DNA of 64,000 nucleotides, taken from Phycisphaerales bacterium. GTDB taxonomy: Bacteria > Planctomycetota > Phycisphaerae > Phycisphaerales > UBA1924. The stretch covers positions 1 through 64,000 of the forward strand of contig JANQQZ010000006.1 of the NCBI GenBank assembly GCA_028284805.1, read 5' to 3'. The notes below the pieces were generated by a model. It saw only the letters and a list, made by a program, of their open reading frames with translations. It had not been told where the DNA came from and did no database searches. Shown here piece by piece: positions 43,448-52,258 of the stretch. Made by a program: the position numbers and the translations under genes. Each line of letters starts with the position of its first letter. Position 1 is the first letter of the stretch.

Positions 43448-44943
43448 GATCGGTTCTCCTGTTCGGGCCCCAGCCCGAAATAGCGGTTCACGTCGCCCGC
43501 GACATCGCCCGAGCGCGTCATCTGCACGACGCTCAGCAGCCTCTCGAGGTCGCGGCGTTTCTTCTGGGCGAGGAACCCCTCGTCCACGTCGCTTTCTTCC
43601 AGCTCACGCACGAGCCTGTAGCGAGGTGGCTCGACGCGCACGCTCGTGGTCTCGACCACGCCCATGTCCTCAAGGGTGATCAGCCCGTGCTCCACGCGGC
43701 GGTCGCTTCGGTTCTTGCCCACGATGTCGAGCTTCAGCTCGTCCGCGTCCGTATCGGCGTGCGGGGAGCGCCGCATCACGTCCACGATCTCGCGCAGCAG
43801 CGGCGCGGGCGGGTTCTTCCACTCCACGAACTGCTGCTGGATCGCCAGATCGTCCTGCGAGTAGAGCAGCACGCAGCGCGATGGCTCGCCGTCGCGACCG
43901 GCGCGCCCGACCTCCTGGTGGTAGCTCTCGATCGAGCCGGGCACCTGGGCGTGCACGATGAAGCGGATGTCGGGCTTGTCGACGCCCATGCCGAAGGCGT
44001 TGGTCGCCAGCAGCAGCAGGTTGTCTTCGGGCCGCGCCGCCCGAAACTCGTCGTAGACGCGTTTCTTGTCGCGCGGGTCGAGCTTGCCGTGGTAGACCGC
44101 GATGGGGCGATCGGTGATCTCGCGCCTCAGCCGGTCGGTGGAGCGGTCGAGGTCCTTGATCAGCGCGAAGTAGACGATGCCCGTGCCCGGCAGCTCGCCA
44201 GCGACCTCGCGGATGCGTCTGCACTTGTCATCGTCGTCCCAGACATCTTCTGCGGTCAGCTCCAGATTCGGGCGGTCGATGGGTGTCGCGAACAGCGGCA
44301 TCGAGCCCTCGTCCGCGCCGAGCACCGAGCGGACATCGTCGCGAACTTCGGCCGTGGCCGTCGCTGTCAATGCAACCGTGGTCGGCTTGCCGAGCCGCTC
44401 GCGGAACTCGCCCACGCGCGCATACGCGGGCCGGAGGTCGTGCCCCCAGCGGCTGATGCAGTGGCACTCGTCGATCGCCAGCAGGTTCACGCCCCCGGGC
44501 AGAGCGTCCAGAGCGGCGACGAAGTCGGGCTTGAGCATGCGCTCGGGCGTCGCGTACATCAGCTCGTACGCGCCCTGGGCCAGCTTGGCGTACCGCTTCT
44601 CTCGCTCGCGCTTGTCGAGCGTGCTGTTCACGTAGCTCGCGCGGATGCCCTTCTCTCGCAGCGCCGCGACCTGGTCCTCCATCAACGCGATCAGCGGGCT
44701 GAACACCAGCCCCACGCCCGGCGCCTCGCCCGCCGCACTCCGCCGGGCGGCTTCCGCGAGCGACGGCAGCTGGTAGCACAGGCTCTTGCCCGAGCCTGTG
44801 GGCAGCACGACCAACGCGTCGCCGCCGCCGAGAACCCGATCCGTCACCTGTTGCTGCTCGCCATGTAAGCCGGCGTCGCCGATCAACTGTGCCCTCGCCT
44901 GCTCGCGAAAGCTCTCCCATGTCTGTACGCTCTGTGTGTCCAC
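43444..44943 (-). CDS. RecQ-family DNA helicase, short form
   Basis: The protein has 499 residues, shorter than Escherichia coli RecQ (about 610). The two RecA-like domains are complete: motif I VVLPTGSGKSLCYQLP, motif II DECHCISRWGHDLRPAY, motif III ALTATAT, motif V NAFGMGVDKPDIRF and motif VI SYHQEVGRAGRDG. After about residue 360 there is a winged-helix-like part, but the four cysteines of the RecQ zinc domain are absent and no HRDC domain follows. It unwinds DNA 3' to 5' in recombination or repair. It starts 32 bp from the divergent hydrolase-like gene and overlaps osmC. Confidence 0.92.
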   Translation of the reverse strand: MDTQSVQTWESFREQARAQLIGDAGLHGEQQQVTDRVLGGGDALVVLPTGSGKSLCYQLPSLAEAARRSAAGEAPGVGLVFSPLIALMEDQVAALREKGIRASYVNSTLDKREREKRYAKLAQGAYELMYATPERMLKPDFVAALDALPGGVNLLAIDECHCISRWGHDLRPAYARVGEFRERLGKPTTVALTATATAEVRDDVRSVLGADEGSMPLFATPIDRPNLELTAEDVWDDDDKCRRIREVAGELPGTGIVYFALIKDLDRSTDRLRREITDRPIAVYHGKLDPRDKKRVYDEFRAARPEDNLLLLATNAFGMGVDKPDIRFIVHAQVPGSIESYHQEVGRAGRDGEPSRCVLLYSQDDLAIQQQFVEWKNPPAPLLREIVDVMRRSPHADTDADELKLDIVGKNRSDRRVEHGLITLEDMGVVETTSVRVEPPRYRLVRELEESDVDEGFLAQKKRRDLERLLSVVQMTRSGDVAGDVNRYFGLGPEQENRS

Positions 44944-44975
44944 GACCAGAGCCTAGCGCCTGAAGGAGCAGCCGC

Positions 44976-45974
44976 ATGAAAGTCAGAACGTACGAAAGGC
45001 TCCTGAGGATCATCGAGGGTGATGATCCGAGCAGGATTCGCCGGGTCGGTGCGCTCGTGATCCACGGCATGGGCACGCCCGACTTCGCGCCGAAGTGGCC
45101 CAGGGCAACCAAGCCCTACCCCGACTTGAAGGAGCGCAGGCCGGCCTTCCACCTGCGCATGGCGAAGGCAATCGCCGACAGAATCAAGGTGAAGCACAGC
45201 CCGCTCGACCCGCTCGACATCGCGTGGCAGCCGATCGACTATCACTCGGTCATGGGGCCGTCGCAGCACAACTACCTTCAACGCATCGCATCGAATACAC
45301 GCTGGGACAGTCTCAGGAGTTTCACGCTTTCCGCGCTGGGTGATGCGGCGTCCTACGACTACCGTGATGACGATGACGGCGCGGTGTACAAGCGCATTCA
45401 GATGTCGATCTACAACGCTGTCAGAAGCCTCGCGTCACGGATCGAGCAGGGCGCACCGATCATCCTCTTCGCCAACTCGCTGGGCGGTGCCGTCGTCACC
45501 GACTACATCTGGGACAGGCAGAAGATGGAAGAAGAGCGCAAAAAAACGCTGAGCAAGGGGAACGAGCCGAAGATCGACCCGCTCGCCGATGCGGGGATTG
45601 ACTTCACGACGCAGCTCACCGGCATCGTTACGTTCGGGTGCAACATCCCGATTTTTGCGCACTCCCACAAACCCATCGAGGCCATCGACTTCCCGGACAA
45701 GCTGCCACCGAAGTACAGAAGCGTCGCGCAGTGGCGCAACATCAACGACAAAGATGACGTCCTCGGATTCCCGCTCATCGACCTCGGTGGGCACTACCTC
45801 GCGATGTCGAAGAAGACCAACGACTTCGAGGAGCGTGTCCTTGTTGACATGCCCATCAACACGGACTGGATCCCGTGGCTCGGCACACCGTTTAGCCATA
45901 TGAGTTACTGGACCGACGATGACTTCATCAGACCGTCCGCCGAGATGGTGGCGCGCATCCTCGAAATCGCCTGA
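44976..45974 (+). CDS. Alpha/beta-hydrolase-fold protein, unknown substrate
   Basis: The protein has 332 residues with no signal peptide. VGALVIHGMGTPDFA (about 24-38) resembles the strand and oxyanion loop of lipase-like hydrolases. ILFANSLGGAVVTDYIW gives a nucleophile elbow with S168 (A-N-S-L-G). D260/D261 (NDKDD) and H308 (PFSHMSYW) are placed to complete the triad. The layout resembles the N-terminal half of the hydrolase-caspase fusion at 54.9-56.8 kb. GC content is lower and Lys is more frequent than in most neighbours, possibly a sign of transfer. It is divergent from recQ and 56 bp upstream of another hydrolase gene. Confidence 0.78.
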   Translation: MKVRTYERLLRIIEGDDPSRIRRVGALVIHGMGTPDFAPKWPRATKPYPDLKERRPAFHLRMAKAIADRIKVKHSPLDPLDIAWQPIDYHSVMGPSQHNYLQRIASNTRWDSLRSFTLSALGDAASYDYRDDDDGAVYKRIQMSIYNAVRSLASRIEQGAPIILFANSLGGAVVTDYIWDRQKMEEERKKTLSKGNEPKIDPLADAGIDFTTQLTGIVTFGCNIPIFAHSHKPIEAIDFPDKLPPKYRSVAQWRNINDKDDVLGFPLIDLGGHYLAMSKKTNDFEERVLVDMPINTDWIPWLGTPFSHMSYWTDDDFIRPSAEMVARILEIA

Positions 45975-46030
45975 ACGTGCCAGGTTTGGCACGTTGGAAC
46001 ATCCACGCCCTGACCCGCGTTGTCCTCTCG

Positions 46031-46948
46031 ATGAGCGAGCGGGCGCGATCGGTGCTGTTCAAGAAAGAAGCCCGCGCCTTCGCGCTCTCGTGGTCCGCGG
46101 CGCTGCTCGCCGGGTGTACCGTGCCAGGCCCTAAGTCGTCGGGCGACGCGATCAAGTCGCTCGAGCGCGTCGAGTACTCGGACCAGACCGGCACGCGCCT
46201 CTCGATGCTGCGTGCGGGCGACGCGGACGCCCCACGGATCATCTACGTGCATGGCTCGCCCAGCGACGCGACGGCGTTCGCGGACGAGCTCGTCGAGCCA
46301 CTGCCCGGGTTCGAGTCCATCTCGATCGACCGCCCGGGCTACGGCAGGGCAAAGCACACCGGCGCCGTGGGCAGCTTCGAGGCGCAGGCCCGAGCCATCG
46401 AGCCCCTGCTCGTCGAGCGCGACGGGCGCTGGCCCATCCTCGTTGGGCACTCGCTGGGCGGGCCAATCATCGCGCGCGCTGCGGCGGACTATCCAGACCG
46501 GGTTGGCGGGCTGGTGATCGTCGCGGGATCGCTCGACCCGGAGTTGGAAGAGCTGAAGTGGTTCAACCACGTCGCGGGCGCGCCTCCGGTGCGTTGGCTG
46601 CTGCCAGGGCTGCTGAAGGTCAGCAACGAGGAGATGTTCGCAGCGGCCGAGCAGACCCGGAAACTTGCCAAGGTGCTGGATCGGGTGCGCTGCCCGGTCG
46701 CGGTCGTGCACGGCCGAAAGGACGGGCTGGTGCCCTACGCGAACGTGGGCTACATGGAACGGACGCTGATAAACGCGGCATCAATCCGGACCTTCACGCT
46801 CGATGACCAGGGGCACTTCCTGGTGTGGAACGACGAGGGCCGGGGGACGATCCGGGCGGCGGTCAGGCACATCGCGTCCGAGATGACCGACGGCAGCGCG
46901 GACGCCGATGCATCCACAGTCGATACAGATCGAATTCAGGACCGATGA
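46031..46948 (+). CDS. Secreted alpha/beta hydrolase lipoprotein
   Basis: The protein has 305 residues from MSERARSVLFKKEARAF, a basic n-region, then FALSWSAALLAGC (lipobox Cys at about 29). The GTG at 45977 would add 18 residues and lacks a better ribosome site. The fold is a classical alpha/beta hydrolase: RIIYVHGSPSDATAF (oxyanion), SIDRPGYGRA, VGHSLGGPI (nucleophile Ser), AVVHGRKDGLVPYANV (Asp) and DDQGHFLVW (His). It is likely an esterase or related enzyme on the periplasmic face. The stop overlaps the next ATG (ATGA), coupling it to the DCC protein. Confidence 0.87.
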   Translation: MSERARSVLFKKEARAFALSWSAALLAGCTVPGPKSSGDAIKSLERVEYSDQTGTRLSMLRAGDADAPRIIYVHGSPSDATAFADELVEPLPGFESISIDRPGYGRAKHTGAVGSFEAQARAIEPLLVERDGRWPILVGHSLGGPIIARAAADYPDRVGGLVIVAGSLDPELEELKWFNHVAGAPPVRWLLPGLLKVSNEEMFAAAEQTRKLAKVLDRVRCPVAVVHGRKDGLVPYANVGYMERTLINAASIRTFTLDDQGHFLVWNDEGRGTIRAAVRHIASEMTDGSADADASTVDTDRIQDR

Positions 46949-47343
46949 GCACCCCGGAATTCACGATCCTGATCGACGGCGACTGCCCGCTGTGTCGGCA
47001 CGAGGCGAACCTGATGCGCAGGCTCGACCGCGGACGGGGCAATCTGGAGTTGGTCGATATCGCCGCACCCGGGTTCGATGCGGGACGCTATGGGACGACG
47101 CTGGACGCGGTCATGGGGCACATCCACGGCGTGCTGCCCGACGGGCGGCTGGTGACGGGCGTCGAGGTCTTCCGCCGGGCGTACGCAGCAGTGGGCTGGG
47201 GCTGGGCGCTGGGCTGGACGCGGCTGCCTGTGATCCGATTGATCGCCGATCGCGTGTACGCGTTCTTCGCTCGGTACCGGCTCGCGCTGACGGGGCGAAA
47301 GAGCGCGTGCGAAACCGATCGGTGCCGCGTGCCCGGGACCTGA
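46945..47343 (+). CDS. DCC-family (DUF393) thiol-oxidoreductase-like protein
   Basis: The protein has 132 residues. The N-terminal motif ILIDGDCPLCRHEANLM has the D-x-D-C-x-x-C pattern of DUF393 (DCC) proteins, a thioredoxin-like group of uncertain function. MGHIHGVLPDGRLVTGVEVFRRAYAAV and the hydrophobic VGWGWALGWTRLPVIRLIA region are typical of the family and may touch a membrane. It is translated together with the upstream hydrolase lipoprotein by ATGA overlap. The C-terminus has two more cysteines (SACETDRCR). Confidence 0.9.
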   Translation: MSTPEFTILIDGDCPLCRHEANLMRRLDRGRGNLELVDIAAPGFDAGRYGTTLDAVMGHIHGVLPDGRLVTGVEVFRRAYAAVGWGWALGWTRLPVIRLIADRVYAFFARYRLALTGRKSACETDRCRVPGT

Positions 47344-47362
47344 GGCATCAGTTCCGGATCGT

Positions 47363-48223
47363 CTAGCCCAGCAGCGTGAGGATCCGCGAGGTGTCGAGGG
47401 GCTCAACGGTCGCCGCGGTCAGCGATGCGTTCTGGAGCACGTTGAGACGAGCCAGCTCTGCGGTGGCCTCCGCGTATTCGGTATCGCGGATGCTGCTTTC
47501 TGCGGCCGCGGCGTTCTCGATGGTGACACCCAGGACGGAGGCGCTGGGCTCGAGCGTGTTCTGGACGAACGCGCCGATCTCACCGCGCGACCTGAGGATC
47601 TCGTCGCGTGCTGCACGCAGGACCTCGATCGCGTTCGTGCTCACCCCGTCCCGCGTCGTGTCGAGCGACCCGCCCGACCCGACGTCGCTGAGCCGGTAGA
47701 CCTCGCTGTCGATCTCTGTCTCGCCCAGATCGGTCACGCCCGCGCTGGCGATCGCGATCTCGTCGCCGCCGGCCCTGAGCGATGCGCCGCCTCGCAGAAG
47801 CGACAGATCGGCGAACGAACTCCGCTGCGCGAGGCGATCGACCGACTGCAGGATCGAGTTGATCTCGAGCTGGTTCGCCTCGCGCTCGGCATCGGACAGC
47901 GCACCCTCGTTTGCGTTCGCCACCGCGAGCGCCTGGGCCTCGGTTAGCAGATCACCGATCGCGCCGAGCGAGCCGTCGGCGATGTCCGCGGCCTGCCTGG
48001 TGCGCTCAAGCGATCGTGACTCGGCTTCGAGCTCGGCAAGCAGTGCCCGCAGGCCCTCGGATGAGATCAGGCCCGCGGGGTCGTCTGCACCCCGGTTGAT
48101 TCTCTGACCCGTCGCGAGCTGCTCGAACACCCCAGCCTGCTGCTGTTGAAGCTGGCCGATGCGCCGTGCCGCGAGGCCCGTCTGGATGCTGCCCGGCCCA
48201 AGTGATCCCCCAGTGGCTTCCAT
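47363..48223 (-). CDS. Flagellin-like protein
   Basis: The protein has 286 residues from MEATGGSLGPGSIQTG; GGAGGAGCAGG precedes the ATG. The N-terminal helix pair matches flagellin_N (FEQLATGQRINRGADDPAGL, RQAADIADGSLGAIGDLLTEAQ) and the C-terminal end matches flagellin_C (AFVQNTLEPSASVLGVTIENA, RDTEYAEATAELARLNVLQ). A short D1/D2 core replaces the long variable middle. The very N-terminus is unusually Gln-rich (QLQQQQAG) and the C-terminal end (TSRILTLLG) is atypical. There are no flagellar genes in the window. It may be a true minor flagellin or a hook-associated-like filament protein expressed from a separate promoter. Confidence 0.85.
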   Translation of the reverse strand: MEATGGSLGPGSIQTGLAARRIGQLQQQQAGVFEQLATGQRINRGADDPAGLISSEGLRALLAELEAESRSLERTRQAADIADGSLGAIGDLLTEAQALAVANANEGALSDAEREANQLEINSILQSVDRLAQRSSFADLSLLRGGASLRAGGDEIAIASAGVTDLGETEIDSEVYRLSDVGSGGSLDTTRDGVSTNAIEVLRAARDEILRSRGEIGAFVQNTLEPSASVLGVTIENAAAAESSIRDTEYAEATAELARLNVLQNASLTAATVEPLDTSRILTLLG

Positions 48224-48441
48224 CCTGCTCCTCCCTGAGTCGGTAGTGTCCCAGAGAATGGCAGTAGCAATCGGACGGGGTGCAAACCCGGAAAGGGGCC
48301 TCGAACTCGTGCCCCCTACCGATCCGCGGTCGTCAGATGCCATGCAACCCGTGCAGCCCGAACGGATCGGGTCCGGGAAGCAAAACCGTGAGACGCGTCG
48401 ATCTGGCAAGGGGAGAAGCGCGAGGCCCCGATGCGTTCGCT

Positions 48442-48876
48442 TCAGTAGGACTCGGCAGCCTGGTGCGAGTCGTCACCAACCAGGTAGAAACGCCCGATCG
48501 CGACACGGATGGTCTCGCTCGGTTCGGCGTGCATCTCGAACGAGCCCTCCATGGTGCCCCAACTGGTCGCCAGGGGGCACCAACTGCTGTACTCGAAGAC
48601 GTGCCCGGGCTCGATGACGGGCTGCTGACCGACCACGCCCTCGCCCTCGACCACGCTGCGATCGCCGTCGCTGTCGATGATGACCCAGCGTCTGCGGAGA
48701 AGCTGGACGCGCCGGTCCGACTCATTGGCGATGCGGATGCGATACGAGAACACGAATCGCTCCGCATCGGCGAGCGACTCACCGGGCTCGAACGCCGGCG
48801 TAACAGTCACACGGATCCCGTGACTCCGGGTCTCCGATCCCTTGCAACGGCTCTGGGTTTCGACATCGAACGCCAT
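48442..48876 (-). CDS. apaG: ApaG-family protein
   Basis: The protein has 144 residues from MAFDVETQSRCKGSET; GGAGGTCGACC precedes the ATG. The ApaG/DUF525 fold (fibronectin-III-like) shows in HGIRVTVTPAFEPGES, FVFSYRIRIANESDRRVQLLRR, WVIIDSDGDRSVVEGEGVVGQQPVIEPG in order (with the GxGxxGxxP loop), and EYSSWCPLATSWGTMEGSF. ApaG is linked to Co/Mg phenotypes and nucleotide binding; its exact role is not settled. It lies 61 bp downstream of a small membrane-anchored protein gene on the same strand. Confidence 0.92.
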   Translation of the reverse strand: MAFDVETQSRCKGSETRSHGIRVTVTPAFEPGESLADAERFVFSYRIRIANESDRRVQLLRRRWVIIDSDGDRSVVEGEGVVGQQPVIEPGHVFEYSSWCPLATSWGTMEGSFEMHAEPSETIRVAIGRFYLVGDDSHQAAESY

Positions 48877-48937
48877 CGGTCGACCTCCGGAGCACGATAC
48901 GCACCGGGACCCCGATCGGATGCCGCTACGGCGCGCG

Positions 48938-49309
48938 TCAGGCGGACCCTTCTTCGACGTAGACATCCTTCTCGAGCTCGCGCAGGTGCTTAGCCTGGGG
49001 CTCGTAGCCCGATCGCTGGGCGTCGGCCGCCATGCGTTGCAGCAGGTCGTGGATGTACCCGTTGTGGTCGAAGCTCGCGCCCGTCCGCCTGGAGCCCATC
49101 TTGTAGTGCTCCTCGAAGGCAAGCTCGTGGTGCGTGTCGCACAGGCCCTCGTAATAGTCGCGTGCCTGCTCGTAGTCGGGCAGCGTGACCAAGAGCGTCG
49201 TCACCTGCTCGCGTACGTCGTCCGATGCGTCCGACTTGTTCGAGAATTTGAACCCAACCGCGACGATCGCGATGACCACCGCGACGATGATGCCCCCTGC
49301 CTTGACCAT
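48938..49309 (-). CDS. Small single-span membrane protein
   Basis: The protein has 123 residues from MVKAGGIIVAVVIAIVAVG; GGGGGAC lies upstream. One membrane span at about 4-22 is followed by a helical, charged soluble part (DVREQVTTLLVTLPDYEQA, HHELAFEEHYKMGSRR, IHDLLQRMAADAQRSGY). No family recognised. It lies upstream of apaG on the same strand and could be co-transcribed. Nothing in the sequence suggests enzymatic activity. Confidence 0.65.
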   Translation of the reverse strand: MVKAGGIIVAVVIAIVAVGFKFSNKSDASDDVREQVTTLLVTLPDYEQARDYYEGLCDTHHELAFEEHYKMGSRRTGASFDHNGYIHDLLQRMAADAQRSGYEPQAKHLRELEKDVYVEEGSA

Positions 49310-49411
49310 GATGCGTCCCCCAGCCGACCAGACCAAGGCCGGCAACCCGATCCTATCGGATCGCAGCGATTCACGACAGACCCGGGTTCGAATCTTGACA
49401 CAGCCTGAGCG

Positions 49412-49897
49412 TTACTCGTCGATGTATCGCGAGTTGTCGGGGTCGCGGGCCCAATCTTCGATGTAGGCGTTGTAGCGATCGAGCTCAACGAAGAGCTGCT
49501 TTGTAAACAGGGCGGCAATGCCGCGCTGCTGCGGAGTGCGGGCCTCGGTCCGGATCTTCGTGACCGAGGGTGTTTCCTCCCGGAGCTCGATGAAGAGCAC
49601 CGCACGCCCACGCAACGCGTAGTTGCGGATCTCCCAGTTGCCCGAGGGCCACTCGTCCTCCGGATAACGGGTGTACCGCAGTTCCAGCTCGAGCACTTCG
49701 GCGGCCCGATCGGCAGCGGCGACCGCGTCCTCGTACCGAACCAGCTCGAACGATCGCACGTCGTCGCCGTCGAAGAAGGCGATCCCGGCCTCGGCTGTCG
49801 AGAGCCCGACGCCGACCACAGCGGGCTCGACACCAGTGCACCCATGAAGAAGGCCCGAGAGACAAGCCGCGGCGACAGCGGCAGTGGCAGTACGCAT
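49412..49897 (-). CDS. DUF3568-like lipoprotein
   Basis: The protein has 161 residues from MRTATAAVAAACLSGLLHGC, with a lipobox Cys at 20. The mature part opens PAVVGVGLSTAEAGIAFFDG, as in small DUF3568-like lipoproteins, followed by a helix (DAVAAADRAAEVLELE) and beta strands (VLFIELREETPSVTKIRTE). The C-terminus is a helix with aromatic residues. The exact family is uncertain. The gene is divergent from the DUF2959-type lipoprotein with a gap of 50 bp, so the two promoters must be close together or overlapping. Confidence 0.75.
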   Translation of the reverse strand: MRTATAAVAAACLSGLLHGCTGVEPAVVGVGLSTAEAGIAFFDGDDVRSFELVRYEDAVAAADRAAEVLELELRYTRYPEDEWPSGNWEIRNYALRGRAVLFIELREETPSVTKIRTEARTPQQRGIAALFTKQLFVELDRYNAYIEDWARDPDNSRYIDE

Positions 49898-49947
49898 GAC
49901 GAACCGTATGCCACGCCCCACCGCTACACTCGACGCGGGAGGGTGCA

Positions 49948-50607
49948 ATGAAGCTGATCATTCCGATGCTGTCGCTGCTCGTCGCCGCCTCTGTCTTGGG
50001 CGGCTGCTCCTCGGCCAAGATCTGGGCCCGCGAGACGGTGCTGGGCGAGGCGAAACGCGATCAACTGGTCGCGAACGTCGAGAAGGCCAGGAAAGAGCAG
50101 CAAGAGGCCAAGGAGACGTTCGCGTCCGCACTGGACGAGCTCCTGGCGATCTCGACCGGCGGCGACGCCCGCGACACGCTCGAGGCGCAGTACCGCAAGA
50201 TCGAGTCGACGTACAAGGCGAGCGAATCGAAGGCCAAGGCGGTCAACTCCCGGATCGCGACGATCCAGCGCGTCGCCGACAAGCTGTTCGCCGAGTGGGA
50301 AGACGAGCTCGACGACTACGAGAGCGACAGCCTTCGAGGGCAGAGCGAGGTGCAGCTCTCGGCGACGAAACAGAAGTACGAGCAGCTGATCGCCGCGATG
50401 CGCCGTGCCGCGGCGAAGATGGACCCGGTGCTCTCGGCCTTCAAGGACCAGACGCTGTTCCTGAAGCACAACCTGAACGCGCAGGCCATCGCCTCGCTCG
50501 AATCCGACCTCGAGGAGATCCGCGTGGACGTGACCACGCTGATCGAAGAGATGGAGGAGGCGATCGCGGAGGCGGAGACGTTCATCGAATCCGTACGAGG
50601 CAGCTGA
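49948..50607 (+). CDS. DUF2959-family lipoprotein
   Basis: The protein has 219 residues. The signal peptide ends LGGC (C20). The mature part is almost entirely helical with coiled-coil potential and matches DUF2959: KRDQLVANVEKARKEQQEA, TFASALDELLAISTGGD, then LRGQSEVQLSATKQKYEQL and FLKHNLNAQAIASLESDL. The function of this family is unknown; its members occur in bacteria with outer membranes. GGAGGGTGCA is the ribosome site. It is divergent from a second lipoprotein gene. Confidence 0.9.
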   Translation: MKLIIPMLSLLVAASVLGGCSSAKIWARETVLGEAKRDQLVANVEKARKEQQEAKETFASALDELLAISTGGDARDTLEAQYRKIESTYKASESKAKAVNSRIATIQRVADKLFAEWEDELDDYESDSLRGQSEVQLSATKQKYEQLIAAMRRAAAKMDPVLSAFKDQTLFLKHNLNAQAIASLESDLEEIRVDVTTLIEEMEEAIAEAETFIESVRGS

Positions 50608-50662
50608 GGCGCCGCCGCGCGTGTGGCACCGCCCGCACTGAGCCAACGCGTGGTCGGGGCGG

Positions 50663-50971
50663 TCAGCCCTCGAGGCGATCAAACCTCTTCGCGAGCGCCC
50701 GCTTCAGCTTGCTGGCCGCCTCCCGGGCGGCGTCGTAGTAGTCCGAGGCGTGCACCTCGACCGCGATCGGGTCGAGCCCCTTGGGCCTGGCCTCGAGCAG
50801 GCAGCGTTTGTCCGCCTGGCCTGGCTTGTGGGCGTTCTCATCACCCAGGTGGACCTCGACGCGGGTGAGCTTGTCGGTCAGGTGCCCGAGAGTGGACTCG
50901 ATCACCTCGCGGATGCGCGCGTCGAGAGCCTCGGATGACTGGCCGTCGCGATAGTTGATCTCGATGAGCAT
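50663..50971 (-). CDS. HPF/RaiA-like ribosome-associated protein
   Basis: The protein has 102 residues, the size of short HPF/YfiA proteins that bind idle 30S subunits. It opens MLIEINYRDGQSSEALDAR and continues RVEVHLGDENAHK, then a late AVEVHASDYYDAAREAASK, the beta-alpha-beta-beta-beta-alpha plan of the sigma-54-modulation/HPF family. Residues that contact rRNA in HPF are only partly kept, so a stress-ribosome role is likely but not certain. It starts 36 bp downstream of the SDR gene, same strand. Confidence 0.85.
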   Translation of the reverse strand: MLIEINYRDGQSSEALDARIREVIESTLGHLTDKLTRVEVHLGDENAHKPGQADKRCLLEARPKGLDPIAVEVHASDYYDAAREAASKLKRALAKRFDRLEG

Positions 50972-51007
50972 GGCAGAGTGTATACACCCGAGGCGACGGC
51001 CCCACCC

Positions 51008-51820
51008 TCACCCAAGCTCGATCCGCGGGCGTGCAACGCCCGCGAGCGTGCCGCCGTCCAAGTTGAACGACGCGCCGGTCGTGTACGCCGACTCGTCCGA
51101 CGCGAGATAGACGGCCAGCGCCGCCACCTCCTCGGCTGTGCCGAACCGGCCGAGCGGGCAGTCGGCGACAATCGCCTTCACCGCCGCGTCGTGCTCGGGC
51201 GTGCCGGGGGGCCCAAGCATCGGCTCCCACATCGGCGTCATGATCGCGGCCGGCTGGATGACGTTGCAGCAGATGCCCAGGCCTTGCTCCGCGCAATAGA
51301 TCGCGACCGACCGCGTGTGGTTCGCGACCGCGGCCTTGCTCGCCGCATATGCCGATGCGCCGGGGATGCCCACCACGCCCGACCGCGAGCCCATGTTGAT
51401 GATCGAGCCGCCGCCAGGATCGTTCGTTCGCATGGCACGGATCGCGTGCCTGCACCCGAGCGCGACGCCCTCAAGGTTCGTCGCCATCACCGCACGCCAG
51501 ACATCGAGTTCGAGCGACTCGGGATCGTGCCCCGTCGGCGACAGATCAAACCCGGTGATGCCCGCGTTGTTGACCACGGCGTCAAGCCGACCGTGCTCGG
51601 CCAGGACGGCATCGACCACCCGCCGCCATGCCGCGTCGTCCCGCACATCGAGTTCTGCGAAGCTCGCACCGACTTCCGCCGCGGCCGACGGGCCGAGCTC
51701 GGTGTTCAGATCCGTCGCAACGACGGCCGCGCCTTCGCGCACACACGCGGCGGCGACGGCCTTGCCGATGCCCCGGGCGGCACCCGTGATGAGGCAGACT
51801 TTCGAGGAGAGACGCGCCAT
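51008..51820 (-). CDS. Short-chain dehydrogenase/reductase
   Basis: The protein has 270 residues from [19 protein letters not shown] precedes the ATG. Classical SDR: cofactor loop [15 protein letters not shown] motif [10 protein letters not shown], catalytic Ser in NMGSRSG, Y-x-x-x-K in [10 protein letters not shown], and a C-terminal [10 protein letters not shown]. An acidic residue after the second strand (VATDLN) suggests NAD(H) preference. Substrate unknown. It is probably co-transcribed with the HPF-like gene 36 bp downstream. Confidence 0.93.
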   Translation of the reverse strand: MARLSSKVCLITGAARGIGKAVAAACVREGAAVVATDLNTELGPSAAAEVGASFAELDVRDDAAWRRVVDAVLAEHGRLDAVVNNAGITGFDLSPTGHDPESLELDVWRAVMATNLEGVALGCRHAIRAMRTNDPGGGSIINMGSRSGVVGIPGASAYAASKAAVANHTRSVAIYCAEQGLGICCNVIQPAAIMTPMWEPMLGPPGTPEHDAAVKAIVADCPLGRFGTAEEVAALAVYLASDESAYTTGASFNLDGGTLAGVARPRIELG

Positions 51821-51936
51821 GGGAACAGCGTATGCCAGCGTCCGAGGCCCGTTGCGCCGCCACAAACACCTGCGTGCTCGATCGCTGCAACCATGAGAAG
51901 CTCGCTTCGTACCGGAGCAAGGGAGCGGCAGCGCAG

Positions 51937-52158
51937 ATGGTCGTAACGGTTCTCTACAGCCTGCTCGCGGGTTTCTTCGTGTGGATCGTCCTCGACTTCG
52001 TCACCGAAGCCCTGTTCCCGCGCCTGATGGACCCGTCGGTCACTCAACGGTCGAAGCCACCGCTGGCGGCCGTCATAGTCAATTGCACGCTCGTCGGTGT
52101 GGGCGTCGCGGTAGCCGCGGTTGTCTTCGTGATGCGCCTCGGACTCACCGGCGCGTGA
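51937..52158 (+). CDS. Small two-span membrane protein
   Basis: The protein has 73 residues from [16 protein letters not shown], with GGGAGCGG about 10 nt upstream. Two membrane segments lie at about 4-22 and 44-66. The longer open frame upstream (from 51832) is not membrane-like and overlaps the SDR promoter. No family recognised. Confidence 0.5.
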   Translation: MVVTVLYSLLAGFFVWIVLDFVTEALFPRLMDPSVTQRSKPPLAAVIVNCTLVGVGVAVAAVVFVMRLGLTGA

Positions 52159-52258
52159 CCGCGGCTCAGACCTCTGCGATCAGCTTGCGTGCCGCGACGG
52201 CCGCCCCTTTACGCCTATATGCGACGACGACAGTGGGCGAAGTTCCGCCCTCAAAGCA

